A stretch of 50,183 nt of DNA from NCBI GenBank assembly GCA_039961735.1, contig JABRVX010000014.1, forward strand, positions 1 to 50,183, read 5' to 3'. The translations under genes were made by a program, and so were the position numbers. How positions within the stretch are numbered: the first letter of the stretch is position 1; each line of letters begins with the position of its first letter. Below are positions 43,914 through 50,183 of the stretch, in pieces. Source of the DNA: Fimbriimonadia bacterium (GTDB lineage: Bacteria; Armatimonadota; Fimbriimonadia; Fimbriimonadales; JABRVX01). The notes beneath the pieces were generated by a model. It was not told the origin of the DNA, ran no database searches, and saw nothing but the letters and a program-made list of their open reading frames with translations.

Positions 43914-44552
43914 GTGTCAGTAGTCTGGGAATCGAGGTGCCGATACTGCCGCAGGGCGCTGCAGAAGCTGTACCTGAAGGGCGATCGGTGCCACACCAGG
44001 AAGTGCGCGATGGAGCGCGAGCAGCGAGTGAAGGCCCCCGGGCAGCATGGTCAAGCGGGTCAGAAGCCGCGTATCACGGAGTACGGCGAGCAGCTCTACG
44101 AAAAGCAGAAGCTGAAGAGGATGTACCAGCTCCGCGAGGGCCAGTTCTCGAAGTACATGGAGCTAGCTCAGCGACGGCGTGGCCCTACGGGCGAAAACCT
44201 GCTCCAGTTGCTCGAGATGCGACTGGACAACGTCGTGTACCGCCTGGGCTGGGCGGTCTCTCGTGGCATGGCGAGACAGATGGTTTCGCATCGCTTCTTC
44301 ACCGTGAACGGACGGCGAGTCAGTGTGCCCAGCATCCAGCTCCGTCCGAACGACGTTGTGGATTTGCATCCCTCGAAGCGGGACACCGCGCTAATCAAAG
44401 CGAGTCTGGCCCGCATGGCCACTCATAACCCCGGCTCGTGGCTCGAGCTGGATTCCAATACCTTTGCAGGCAGGGTGCTACATGCGCCCGCAAGAGACGA
44501 AGTCACGACCGACATCAAGGAGCAGATGATTGTTGAGTATTACACCCGATAG
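43914..44552 (+). CDS. rpsD: 30S ribosomal protein S4, zinc form
   Basis: 212 aa. The N-terminal Cys cluster C9-x2-C12-x13-C26-x4-C31 matches the zinc-binding S4 of Thermus. Then APGQHGQAGQKPRITEYGEQ, LLQLLEMRLDNVVYRLGWAV and the S4 RNA-binding HRFFTVNGRRVSVPSIQLRP. GTG start with GGGGAGG upstream. Its 3' end overlaps rpoA by 23 nt. Confidence 0.97.
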   Translation: MSVVWESRCRYCRRALQKLYLKGDRCHTRKCAMEREQRVKAPGQHGQAGQKPRITEYGEQLYEKQKLKRMYQLREGQFSKYMELAQRRRGPTGENLLQLLEMRLDNVVYRLGWAVSRGMARQMVSHRFFTVNGRRVSVPSIQLRPNDVVDLHPSKRDTALIKASLARMATHNPGSWLELDSNTFAGRVLHAPARDEVTTDIKEQMIVEYYTR

Positions 44553-45588
44553 CGAACGCGAGTTCGAGCCGACCCCGGCCGAACAGCAGGCGCTGCCCCA
44601 GATCGGGCTCATCGATCAGACCGAGTTCTCTGGGCGCTTCGTGTTGGAGCCGCTGGAGCGGGGATATGGTCATACGATTGGCAATGCATTGCGGCGCGTG
44701 CTGCTCTCGTCCATTCGGGGCTGTGCCATTACGGGCATCAAGGTGGACAAAGTATTACATGAGTTCGCCGCTATCCCCGGGATCAAGGAAGACGCGACCG
44801 AGCTGATTCTGAACCTGAAGGACATCGCCGTGCGAGTGGACCACGACGTGCGGCCGCCTGCAGGGGAGGACATCACGTTGACGCTGGACGTGAAGGGCCG
44901 TGGCAAGGTTACGGGCGCCGACATACAGTGTCCCCCGGGCGTAGAGATCACCACCCCAGAGACCTATCTGGCAACCATCAGTGAGAAGGATGCCGCGTTG
45001 CGGATGGAGATCTACGTGAGCACCGGTGTCGGATACGTGCTGCCGGAGAAGCACGAGAAGCACCGTCAGGTAATCGGCGTGATTCCCGTGGGCTCGCAGT
45101 TCACACCCGTCCGAAGGGTCAGCTACCATGTGGACTCGACTCGTGTTGGCTACAAGACGGACTTCGAGCGGCTCGTTCTCGACGTGGAGACCAACGGCAC
45201 CGTCTCGCCCGCCGAAGCGGTCGCGGAAGCCGGGCAGATGCTCGCGCGTTACTTCCAGATGTTCACCGACCTCGTGGAGCAGCCAGTCTACGAAGGCGAG
45301 CGACCCAAGGAGCAGGTGCTCGAGGGGCTGGAGCACGTGCCAGACAAGCGGATCGAGGAGATGGACTTCTCCCAGCGCACGTTCAACTGCCTGCGTCGGG
45401 CCAGCCTACTCACTCTGCGCGAGCTGGTCCAGGTCACCGAGAGCGATCTCAATAACATCCGAGGGTTCGGCAAGAAGTCCCTCTCCGAGGTGAAGGAGAA
45501 ACTGTCAGCGCTCGGGTTGGAGCTTCGGCCCCCGAAGGGCGGCACGAAGCAGGCCTACGTCGAAACAGACGAGGACGACGAGGGCTAG
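44530..45588 (+). CDS. rpoA: DNA-directed RNA polymerase subunit alpha
   Basis: 352 aa. The N-terminal domain (about 15-240) dimerises and has RFVLEPLERGYGHTIGNALR and RRVLLSSIRGCAITGIKVDK. The C-terminal domain (about 270-335, FNCLRRASLLTLRELVQVTE, then LNNIRGFGKKSLSEVKEKL) contacts UP elements and activators. Start is TTG 44530 with AAGGAG 7 nt upstream; TTG 44533 is also possible. The acidic end (TDEDDEG) is variable. Confidence 0.97.
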   Translation: MLSITPDSEREFEPTPAEQQALPQIGLIDQTEFSGRFVLEPLERGYGHTIGNALRRVLLSSIRGCAITGIKVDKVLHEFAAIPGIKEDATELILNLKDIAVRVDHDVRPPAGEDITLTLDVKGRGKVTGADIQCPPGVEITTPETYLATISEKDAALRMEIYVSTGVGYVLPEKHEKHRQVIGVIPVGSQFTPVRRVSYHVDSTRVGYKTDFERLVLDVETNGTVSPAEAVAEAGQMLARYFQMFTDLVEQPVYEGERPKEQVLEGLEHVPDKRIEEMDFSQRTFNCLRRASLLTLRELVQVTESDLNNIRGFGKKSLSEVKEKLSALGLELRPPKGGTKQAYVETDEDDEG

Positions 45589-45600
45589 GGAGCACGCACC

Positions 45601-46032
45601 ATGCGACATCGAACTCAACACCGAAAACTGGGCCTGCCGAGTGATCAGCGCAAGCACCTTTTGAACAACCTGGTGCGGCAGATGGTGATGCACGGCCGCG
45701 TGCATACCACCTTGTATCGTGCCAAAGAGGTCCGGCCACTCGTGGAGAAGCTGGTGACGACCGCGAAGACCGACACGCTGCACGCCCGGCGATTGGCGAG
45801 ACGAGTGCTGGTAGGCCACTCGGCCAGGCAAACCGGCCGGCGCGTCAAACTCATGAAGCCGAGTGAGCTCGAGGCCAGAAGCCTGATCACCGGCGAGGAC
45901 CTGGTCAAGCACCTGTTCGACAAGGTGGCGCCCCGCTTCAAGGAGCGCAACGGCGGCTACACGCGCATCGTTCGAACCGGGTATCGGCGGGGCGATGCCG
46001 CTCCGACCGCGCTGCTGGCTTTCGTCGAGTAG
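45601..46032 (+). CDS. rplQ: 50S ribosomal protein L17
   Basis: 143 aa. It starts MRHRTQHRKLGLPSDQRKHL and contains LVRQMVMHGRVHTTLYRAKE, VRPLVEKLVTTAKTD and the end APRFKERNGGYTRIVRTGYR, RGDAAPTALLAFVE. It lies 12 nt after rpoA. Confidence 0.98.
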   Translation: MRHRTQHRKLGLPSDQRKHLLNNLVRQMVMHGRVHTTLYRAKEVRPLVEKLVTTAKTDTLHARRLARRVLVGHSARQTGRRVKLMKPSELEARSLITGEDLVKHLFDKVAPRFKERNGGYTRIVRTGYRRGDAAPTALLAFVE

Positions 46033-46044
46033 CCGACACGAGCA

Positions 46045-46836
46045 GTGCCCATCGTCCTAGTTGTCGAGTACGATGGCACCGAGTTTCACGGATTTGCCCG
46101 GCAGCCGGGGCAGAGAACGGTTGCAGGCGTCCTGACTGACGCCGTAGCCCGGATCGAGGGCCAGAACCTTGAGTTGTTTGGAGCAGGCCGCACCGACAGC
46201 GGCGTGCACGCGAGGGGACAGACGGTTCATTTCGAGAGCCGCCTGCCCATCCCGCCAGCCCGGTGGCGAAAGGTCCTGAACCGCTCGCTGCCCAGGGACT
46301 TGCAGGTGAGAAGCGCGCGCAAGGAGCCTGATGGATTCCATGCGCGGTTCTCGGCAACTTCGCGCGTGTATCGCTACACGTGGTTGTGCAGAGCCTACGC
46401 AAGCCCGTTCGCAACGCGGTTCGCGTATCACGAGCCGAAAACGCTCGACGCCGAGCGGATGAACGAAGCGGCACAGGTGTTTCTCGGCGAGCACGACTTT
46501 CGTGCTTTGGCTAAGGCCGAGGCTTGGAAGGGACCCACCTGCCGGGGCATTCTGTCGGCAGGCGTGCGGCGAGTCGGTCCGCACGTGCGCTTCGACGTAG
46601 AGGGCACGGGCTTTATGCAGGGCATGGTTCGTATGATGGCCGGCGCACTGTCCGAAGTCGGCCTGGGTAGATGGTGTATCGAGGAGGTGCGTCGCCTGCT
46701 GAATGAGCCCATGGCGGCGAGGCGACCCCCGATGCTCCCGGCACACGGGCTTTGCCTGATGAAGGTGAACTACGCGCAGACAGGCCGTGAGGCGGCTGTC
46801 GCAACGAACAAGTGGACGGACGAGGAAGACGAATGA
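46045..46836 (+). CDS. truA: tRNA pseudouridine(38-40) synthase
   Basis: 263 aa. It isomerises uridines 38-40 of tRNA anticodon arms. It contains VEYDGTEFHGFARQPGQRTV and the catalytic Asp in GAGRTDSGVHARGQ, plus FHARFSATSRVYRYTWLCR and a C-terminal FMQGMVRMMAGALSEVGLGR. GTG start 12 nt after rplQ. Its stop overlaps the rplM start. Confidence 0.96.
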   Translation: MPIVLVVEYDGTEFHGFARQPGQRTVAGVLTDAVARIEGQNLELFGAGRTDSGVHARGQTVHFESRLPIPPARWRKVLNRSLPRDLQVRSARKEPDGFHARFSATSRVYRYTWLCRAYASPFATRFAYHEPKTLDAERMNEAAQVFLGEHDFRALAKAEAWKGPTCRGILSAGVRRVGPHVRFDVEGTGFMQGMVRMMAGALSEVGLGRWCIEEVRRLLNEPMAARRPPMLPAHGLCLMKVNYAQTGREAAVATNKWTDEEDE

Positions 46837-47261
46837 TGACAACCTTTTCGGCGAAACCGAAAGAAGTAGACAGGGATTGGTACGTCATAGACGCGGCGGG
46901 CAAGCCCCTAGGCCGCGTAGCCAGCCGTGCCGCGCAGGTACTCCGTGGAAAGTACAAGCCTACGTTCACGTACAACCAGGACGTCGGCGATCACGTGATC
47001 GTGGTCAACGCCGAGAAGGTGGTGCTAACGGGCAACAAGCGCGAGGAGCTGATCTATTGGCACACCACGTGGCCGGGGGGCCTGCGGTCGATCTCTCGTG
47101 GCAAGGTGCTGGACACGCGCCCGGAGCGATTGCTCCAAAGGGCCATCTGGGGCATGACCCCGAAGACAAGACTCGGTAGGCGAATCATCCGCAAGTTGCG
47201 CATCTACCGCGGGATGGAGCATCCGCACGCGGCGCAGAACCCGAAGACGCTGGAGGTATAG
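46833..47261 (+). CDS. rplM: 50S ribosomal protein L13
   Basis: 142 aa. It has [20 protein letters not shown], then [40 protein letters not shown], and [20 protein letters not shown], all typical. I use the ATG at 46833 (overlapping truA as ATGA); the next codon is also ATG. Confidence 0.97.
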   Translation: MMTTFSAKPKEVDRDWYVIDAAGKPLGRVASRAAQVLRGKYKPTFTYNQDVGDHVIVVNAEKVVLTGNKREELIYWHTTWPGGLRSISRGKVLDTRPERLLQRAIWGMTPKTRLGRRIIRKLRIYRGMEHPHAAQNPKTLEV

Positions 47262-47268
47262 AACAGGA

Positions 47269-47664
47269 ATGTCCGACAAGGTTCGATGTTACGGGACGGG
47301 AAGGCGAAAGACCGCCGTGGCCCGCGTATGGATTCAGCCAGGGTCGGGGAACATCACCGTCAACGGTCGCAAGGCAGAGGAGTACTTCGGGAGGCCGACG
47401 CTGGCTGCCATCATTGAGGCTCCGATGAAGGCCGTGGACCTCATCGGGCGCCTGGACGTGACGGCTACCGCAAAGGGCGGCGGCACATCCGGCCAGGCAG
47501 GAGCACTGGGACACGGCATCGCCAGAGCAATCCTCGAGTACGATGCGGACCTTCGAACTCCGTTGCGCCGAATGGGATTCCTGACCCGCGATCCCAGGGT
47601 CAAGGAACGCAAGAAGTACGGTCGTAAGCGCGCACGACGCGGGTTCCAGTTCGTCAAGCGCTAG
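47269..47664 (+). CDS. rpsI: 30S ribosomal protein S9
   Basis: 131 aa. It contains [20 protein letters not shown], then [13 protein letters not shown], and the C-terminal basic end [25 protein letters not shown], whose last residues reach the P-site tRNA. It lies 7 nt after rplM. It is the last gene of the translation super-cluster. Confidence 0.98.
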   Translation: MSDKVRCYGTGRRKTAVARVWIQPGSGNITVNGRKAEEYFGRPTLAAIIEAPMKAVDLIGRLDVTATAKGGGTSGQAGALGHGIARAILEYDADLRTPLRRMGFLTRDPRVKERKKYGRKRARRGFQFVKR

Positions 47665-47685
47665 CACAGCGCGCCCGGATTCACT

Positions 47686-47722
47686 GGGGCACGTCCGCGG
47701 CTCGATTCCGGCGGCGTGCCCC
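47686..47722 (+). terminator. Hairpin after rpsI, likely end of the ribosomal operon
   Basis: GGGGCACG (47686-47693) pairs perfectly with CGTGCCCC (47715-47722) around a 21-nt loop, followed by TTGGACTTTCT, which is only a weak T tract. It lies 21 nt past the rpsI stop. It may terminate the ribosomal operon or act as an RNA-processing site. Confidence 0.45.
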
Positions 47723-47733
47723 TTGGACTTTCT

Positions 47734-48987
47734 ATGGTCGAGACGCGCGATATGCAGTCGGTAGAGGGGTTCGGGGCGAGCCTTCCCGTTTGGCGCCGTC
47801 CTCGCATTCTCTCGCTGCTGGTCATCGCCGTCTGTGCCGAGCTAGGCTACGCGGTGCTCAACATCTCTGCGATGCCGCCCTATCTCTATCTGGAGCTCGG
47901 CGTCTCGCCCAAGTTCATCGCGCTGATCATCACCGTCTTCCTCGTGTCGGAGGCGGTGTTCAAACAGTTCATGGGCCATCTGGGCGACCGGAACGGTCGG
48001 CGGAATATGTTGGTGGTCGCGCCCGTCATCTCCGTCTTTACTGCTCTGATGAGTGCGGTGACGCACAACGCCTGGGGGTTCGTGCTGCTCCGAATCGCAG
48101 ATGGTATCGGCGCAGCCATGATCTGGCCCAACGCCTTCGCAGCGGTGGGCGGCGCGGTGACGAAGGAGGAGCGGGCCGAGGCGCTGAGTGCCCTCAATAT
48201 GTGCTACTGGTTGGGCATTGCTCTCGGGCCGTTCCTGGACGGGCTCGTCGTGAAGCTCACAGGGATGCGAGTGGCGTCCTTCTATCTCGTCGCACTGCTC
48301 TTCGCAGTCGCATCGTTTGTCGCGTGGCGCTGGGTGCCTGCCGACGGGCGACAGCAGTCCGTCGTGACGAGTGACGGAGTGGAAGAGCCGAACCACATCC
48401 CGAGGCCCGCAGAGCTGCTCGCCATCATGCGCGAGGTACCCGGTCACATGCTCCTCTCGATGCTTACCTTCGTTGGCATCGGATTCCCTACGACGATGGT
48501 AAAGCTCTATGCCCACAAGGCGCTGAAGATAACGGACCTCGAGTTCGGTGCCATCGTGCTGCCTGCCGCCATCGCTATGGCGGTACTTAGCATGCCGATG
48601 GGGCGCATGGTGGAGCGCGTGGGGCGTCCTGCGTCCGTGCGAATCGGGCTCCTTACCGGTGCCGCCGGGCTATGGATCATCGCCTTCACGTTGAACAAGT
48701 GGATTCTGGCGCTCGTTGGCTCGATCGTCGGCCTGGGGTTCATTCTGGCCATTCCGGCATGGCTCGCGCTGGTCAGCGACATAGACGAGAAGCGCCGGGG
48801 CTCCTTCCTTGGGGCAATCCAGACTGCGCAGGGTGTCGGAGCCGTGATCGGGGCGCCGCTGGGCGGCGTGCTGTTCGAGAAGGTGAGTCTGAACGCGCCG
48901 TTTGTGGGCACGGCTATCGCGCTCTCGGTCGCTGCGCTCGTCAGCTTCGTCGTTATCCGCGGTCCGCGGCCTTCGGCGCACGCCTAG
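47734..48987 (+). CDS. MFS transporter
   Basis: 417 aa (435 counts only if an earlier start were used). It is a 12-helix major facilitator protein of the cytoplasmic membrane. Loop 2-3 motif GHLGDRNGRRNML (GxLaDrxGrr), then a cytoplasmic loop (VPADGRQQS to PRPAELL) between the halves, and MPMGRMVERVGRPASVRIGL in the second half. Substrate unknown; drug or sugar efflux is possible. I use the ATG at 47734; the GTG at 47716 lies inside the hairpin arm, and an ATG at 47752 is a further option. Its stop is shared with the convergent lipoprotein gene. Confidence 0.88.
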   Translation: MVETRDMQSVEGFGASLPVWRRPRILSLLVIAVCAELGYAVLNISAMPPYLYLELGVSPKFIALIITVFLVSEAVFKQFMGHLGDRNGRRNMLVVAPVISVFTALMSAVTHNAWGFVLLRIADGIGAAMIWPNAFAAVGGAVTKEERAEALSALNMCYWLGIALGPFLDGLVVKLTGMRVASFYLVALLFAVASFVAWRWVPADGRQQSVVTSDGVEEPNHIPRPAELLAIMREVPGHMLLSMLTFVGIGFPTTMVKLYAHKALKITDLEFGAIVLPAAIAMAVLSMPMGRMVERVGRPASVRIGLLTGAAGLWIIAFTLNKWILALVGSIVGLGFILAIPAWLALVSDIDEKRRGSFLGAIQTAQGVGAVIGAPLGGVLFEKVSLNAPFVGTAIALSVAALVSFVVIRGPRPSAHA

Positions 48988-49394
48988 AGGCCGGTGCTGA
49001 TGGAGCCGGGAGCCGTCTCCCCGGGCGCGGTGGGGCCGCCCGACCCCGAGCCTGAGCCGAGGGGGCTGAGGTCGCCACCTTCCAAGTAAGGTCGGTCCGG
49101 ACCCACTGCCCCAGGCGGGGGCTGGATGGTTGGTCTCGGCGTCGTTCCATCATCCAACGCGGGGGCTTCGAACCCGGCAGGCGGGCGCTCTGGTAGTCGC
49201 TCGGTGGCGCCGATGTCCGTCAGTGGCGCCTGGGAGGCGTCGGATTTCGGCGGTGCCTTCCCCGATTCCGGGATCTCCACCTTCGGGCGCATCTTCTCTA
49301 TGTCAATCGGGGTGAGCTGGCCCGACTGCTCCTGGCAGCCAACGAGCCAGGCTGCCGCAAGCACCGCCGGGGCGAGTGTGACGAAGGCTTTCAC
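48984..49394 (-). CDS. Proline-rich lipoprotein of unknown function
   Basis: 136 aa. The lipobox LVGC at residues 17-20 follows a hydrophobic signal (KAFVTLAPAVLAAAW), so Cys20 should be lipidated and anchor the protein. The mature part is rich in Pro, Gly and Ser, with PPAGFEAP, RPTIQPPPGAVGP and GSGSGSGGPTAPG, and looks disordered. No known domain. Start is GTG 49394, with little visible ribosome site. The stop codon overlaps that of the MFS gene inside one CTAG. Confidence 0.8.
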   Translation of the reverse strand: MKAFVTLAPAVLAAAWLVGCQEQSGQLTPIDIEKMRPKVEIPESGKAPPKSDASQAPLTDIGATERLPERPPAGFEAPALDDGTTPRPTIQPPPGAVGPDRPYLEGGDLSPLGSGSGSGGPTAPGETAPGSISTGL

Positions 49395-49908
49395 ACAGGG
49401 ATTCTTGGCCGACGCGGGCTCCTAACCTAGGTTGCTCCCTGGGCCACGTCTCGACATGGCCGTCTGTCAGGCGCGTCGTGGTGGGTGGAACTCGACTGCG
49501 TCTCTGGGCGGATTCCGTGTGCGGCCAGCACACGCCCTCAGAACGGGAGTATCGTGTCTGGGGGATCTGGGGGCGCACTCTTTCCCTCCAGGAAGATAGA
49601 CACCCCAGCACACCTACCAGGTTGTGGGATTCTGCACTTTTTGCGGCTCCGGAGAGGTAACGTTTTGGGGTGGAAGTGACTCCTATTCGATGGAGAACCT
49701 CCCCGTTTCCGGTATTCTTACCGGTGCCGACCCCGAAAGGCCGGGATAGGATGAGAGAGGCTCCGAGAGTACCGGGGTGTGCTTATGCTTTGTCTGAATG
49801 CTTCTCCTTGGATGGGTCGTAAGGTCGGAGTACCCGGCCCCTGCCCCGAGAATGTCGCTGGGCTCTGGCACACCCTGTCTTCCCGGCGTCAGTCCGCCGG
49901 CGTGTCAT
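49395..49908. other. Intergenic stretch without a recognisable gene
   Basis: About 510 nt. I found no protein-like frame with a ribosome site. A small perfect palindrome (CCGGTA, TTCT, TACCGG at 49709-49724) is the only clear structure. Possibly it holds the promoter of the lipoprotein gene, but no convincing -35/-10 pair is visible. Confidence 0.5.
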
Positions 49909-50039
49909 CTCCCCTGTCATTCCGAGCGAAGCGAGGGATCCCCCTCTGAAGAAAACCGCCCTCCCGTAACCCCGTGTGTGCAGGCAGCCTCCAAGGGGAG
50001 AGAAAGCGATTCCTCGCTTCGCTCGGAATGACAGGGGAG
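49909..50039. repeat. Long inverted repeat (REP/MITE-like), 131 bp
   Basis: Left arm 49909-49940 and right arm 50008-50039 are reverse complements at 31 of 32 positions, with a 67-nt spacer. The core (TGTCATTCCGAGCGAAGCGA) is a motif I have seen as a dispersed repeat in many bacterial genomes. No transposase is present. Confidence 0.8.
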
Positions 50040-50056
50040 CCAACGCCGGGAGCGTC

Positions 50057-50183
50057 GTGGCTCATATAGATGGAGTATGCAGTGTGCCGTACGGTTCGTT
50101 CTACGACTACTTCAGCCACCGTATGCAGAAGCGTAACATCGGTCTGATGCTGATGGGTGGCTGGGATACGACGGCGATCTTCG
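50057..50183 (+). CDS. Possible 5' end of a gene running off the window
   Basis: One frame stays open to the window edge and reads VPYGSFYDYFSHRMQKRNIG then LMLMGGWDTTAIF. Possible starts are GTG 50057 and GTG 50084. Composition looks protein-like, but with about 33-42 codons it is too short to recognise, and the ribosome site (TGGAG at 50071-50075) is only modest. Confidence 0.3.
   Translation, partial: MAHIDGVCSVPYGSFYDYFSHRMQKRNIGLMLMGGWDTTAIF

Noticed and set aside
49160-49185. Possible tRNA T-arm (CTTCGAACCC)
   Set aside because: It lies inside the lipoprotein gene on the other strand, and no acceptor stem or anticodon arm can be formed around it.

Overview
The window looks like a chromosomal segment of a high-GC, Gram-negative-type bacterium, most probably a member of Armatimonadota (Fimbriimonadia-like). 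The best taxonomic hint is the prepilin at the left end: its N-terminal helix [17 protein letters not shown] followed by [13 protein letters not shown] and a C-terminal H-x9-DG motif is the style I associate with that phylum. A PEP-CTERM sorting signal, a lipobox lipoprotein and a Dxr/UppS/RseP cluster fit a diderm organism. This placement is inference; no rRNA or tRNA gene is present.

Layout. 1-370: an 81-bp tandem repeat, then a terminator. 371-3385 (minus): DUF1559-type prepilin and an OppD/OppF-like ATPase pair. 3444-5326 (plus): orphan response regulator, then nuoB-nuoI. 5436-11657 (plus): rpsB-tsf-pyrH-frr-uppS-dxr-rseP, tightly packed and often overlapping. 11782-14015: ugd and a TPR protein. 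17157-14084 (minus): a four-gene operon (PD-(D/E)XK-like protein, tgt, HD-domain protein, secreted protein) behind a consensus sigma-70-type promoter. 17286-20411 (plus): a membrane GAF/degenerate-GGDEF protein and a TPR protein with its own strong promoter and a long structured leader. 20487-23608: a decayed accessory island with a PEP-CTERM gene remnant, a frameshifted DNA methyltransferase, two paralogous small genes of unknown function, and several inverted or dispersed repeats.

23609-47664 is one long translation super-cluster, all on the plus strand: rpsL-rpsG-fusA-tuf (str), rpsJ to rpsQ (S10), rplN to secY-adk-map-infA (spc), rpmJ-rpsM-rpsK-rpsD-rpoA-rplQ (alpha), then truA-rplM-rpsI. 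Two things stand out. An EF-G paralogue lacking the usual catalytic His sits between rplE and rpsN. The rpsL leader carries a rho-independent terminator whose 5' arm is complementary to an upstream Shine-Dalgarno sequence, the layout expected of an attenuator. Ribosomal proteins S2, L22 and L16 have unusual acidic C-terminal tails.

47734-50183: an MFS transporter and a lipoprotein gene that converge on one shared CTAG, then a mostly empty stretch with a long inverted repeat and the start of an ORF that runs off the window. I saw no CRISPR array, transposase or prophage gene. The candidates for something undescribed are the rpsL attenuator, the small-protein pair next to it, the structured leader at 19269-19631, and the 81-bp repeat family.
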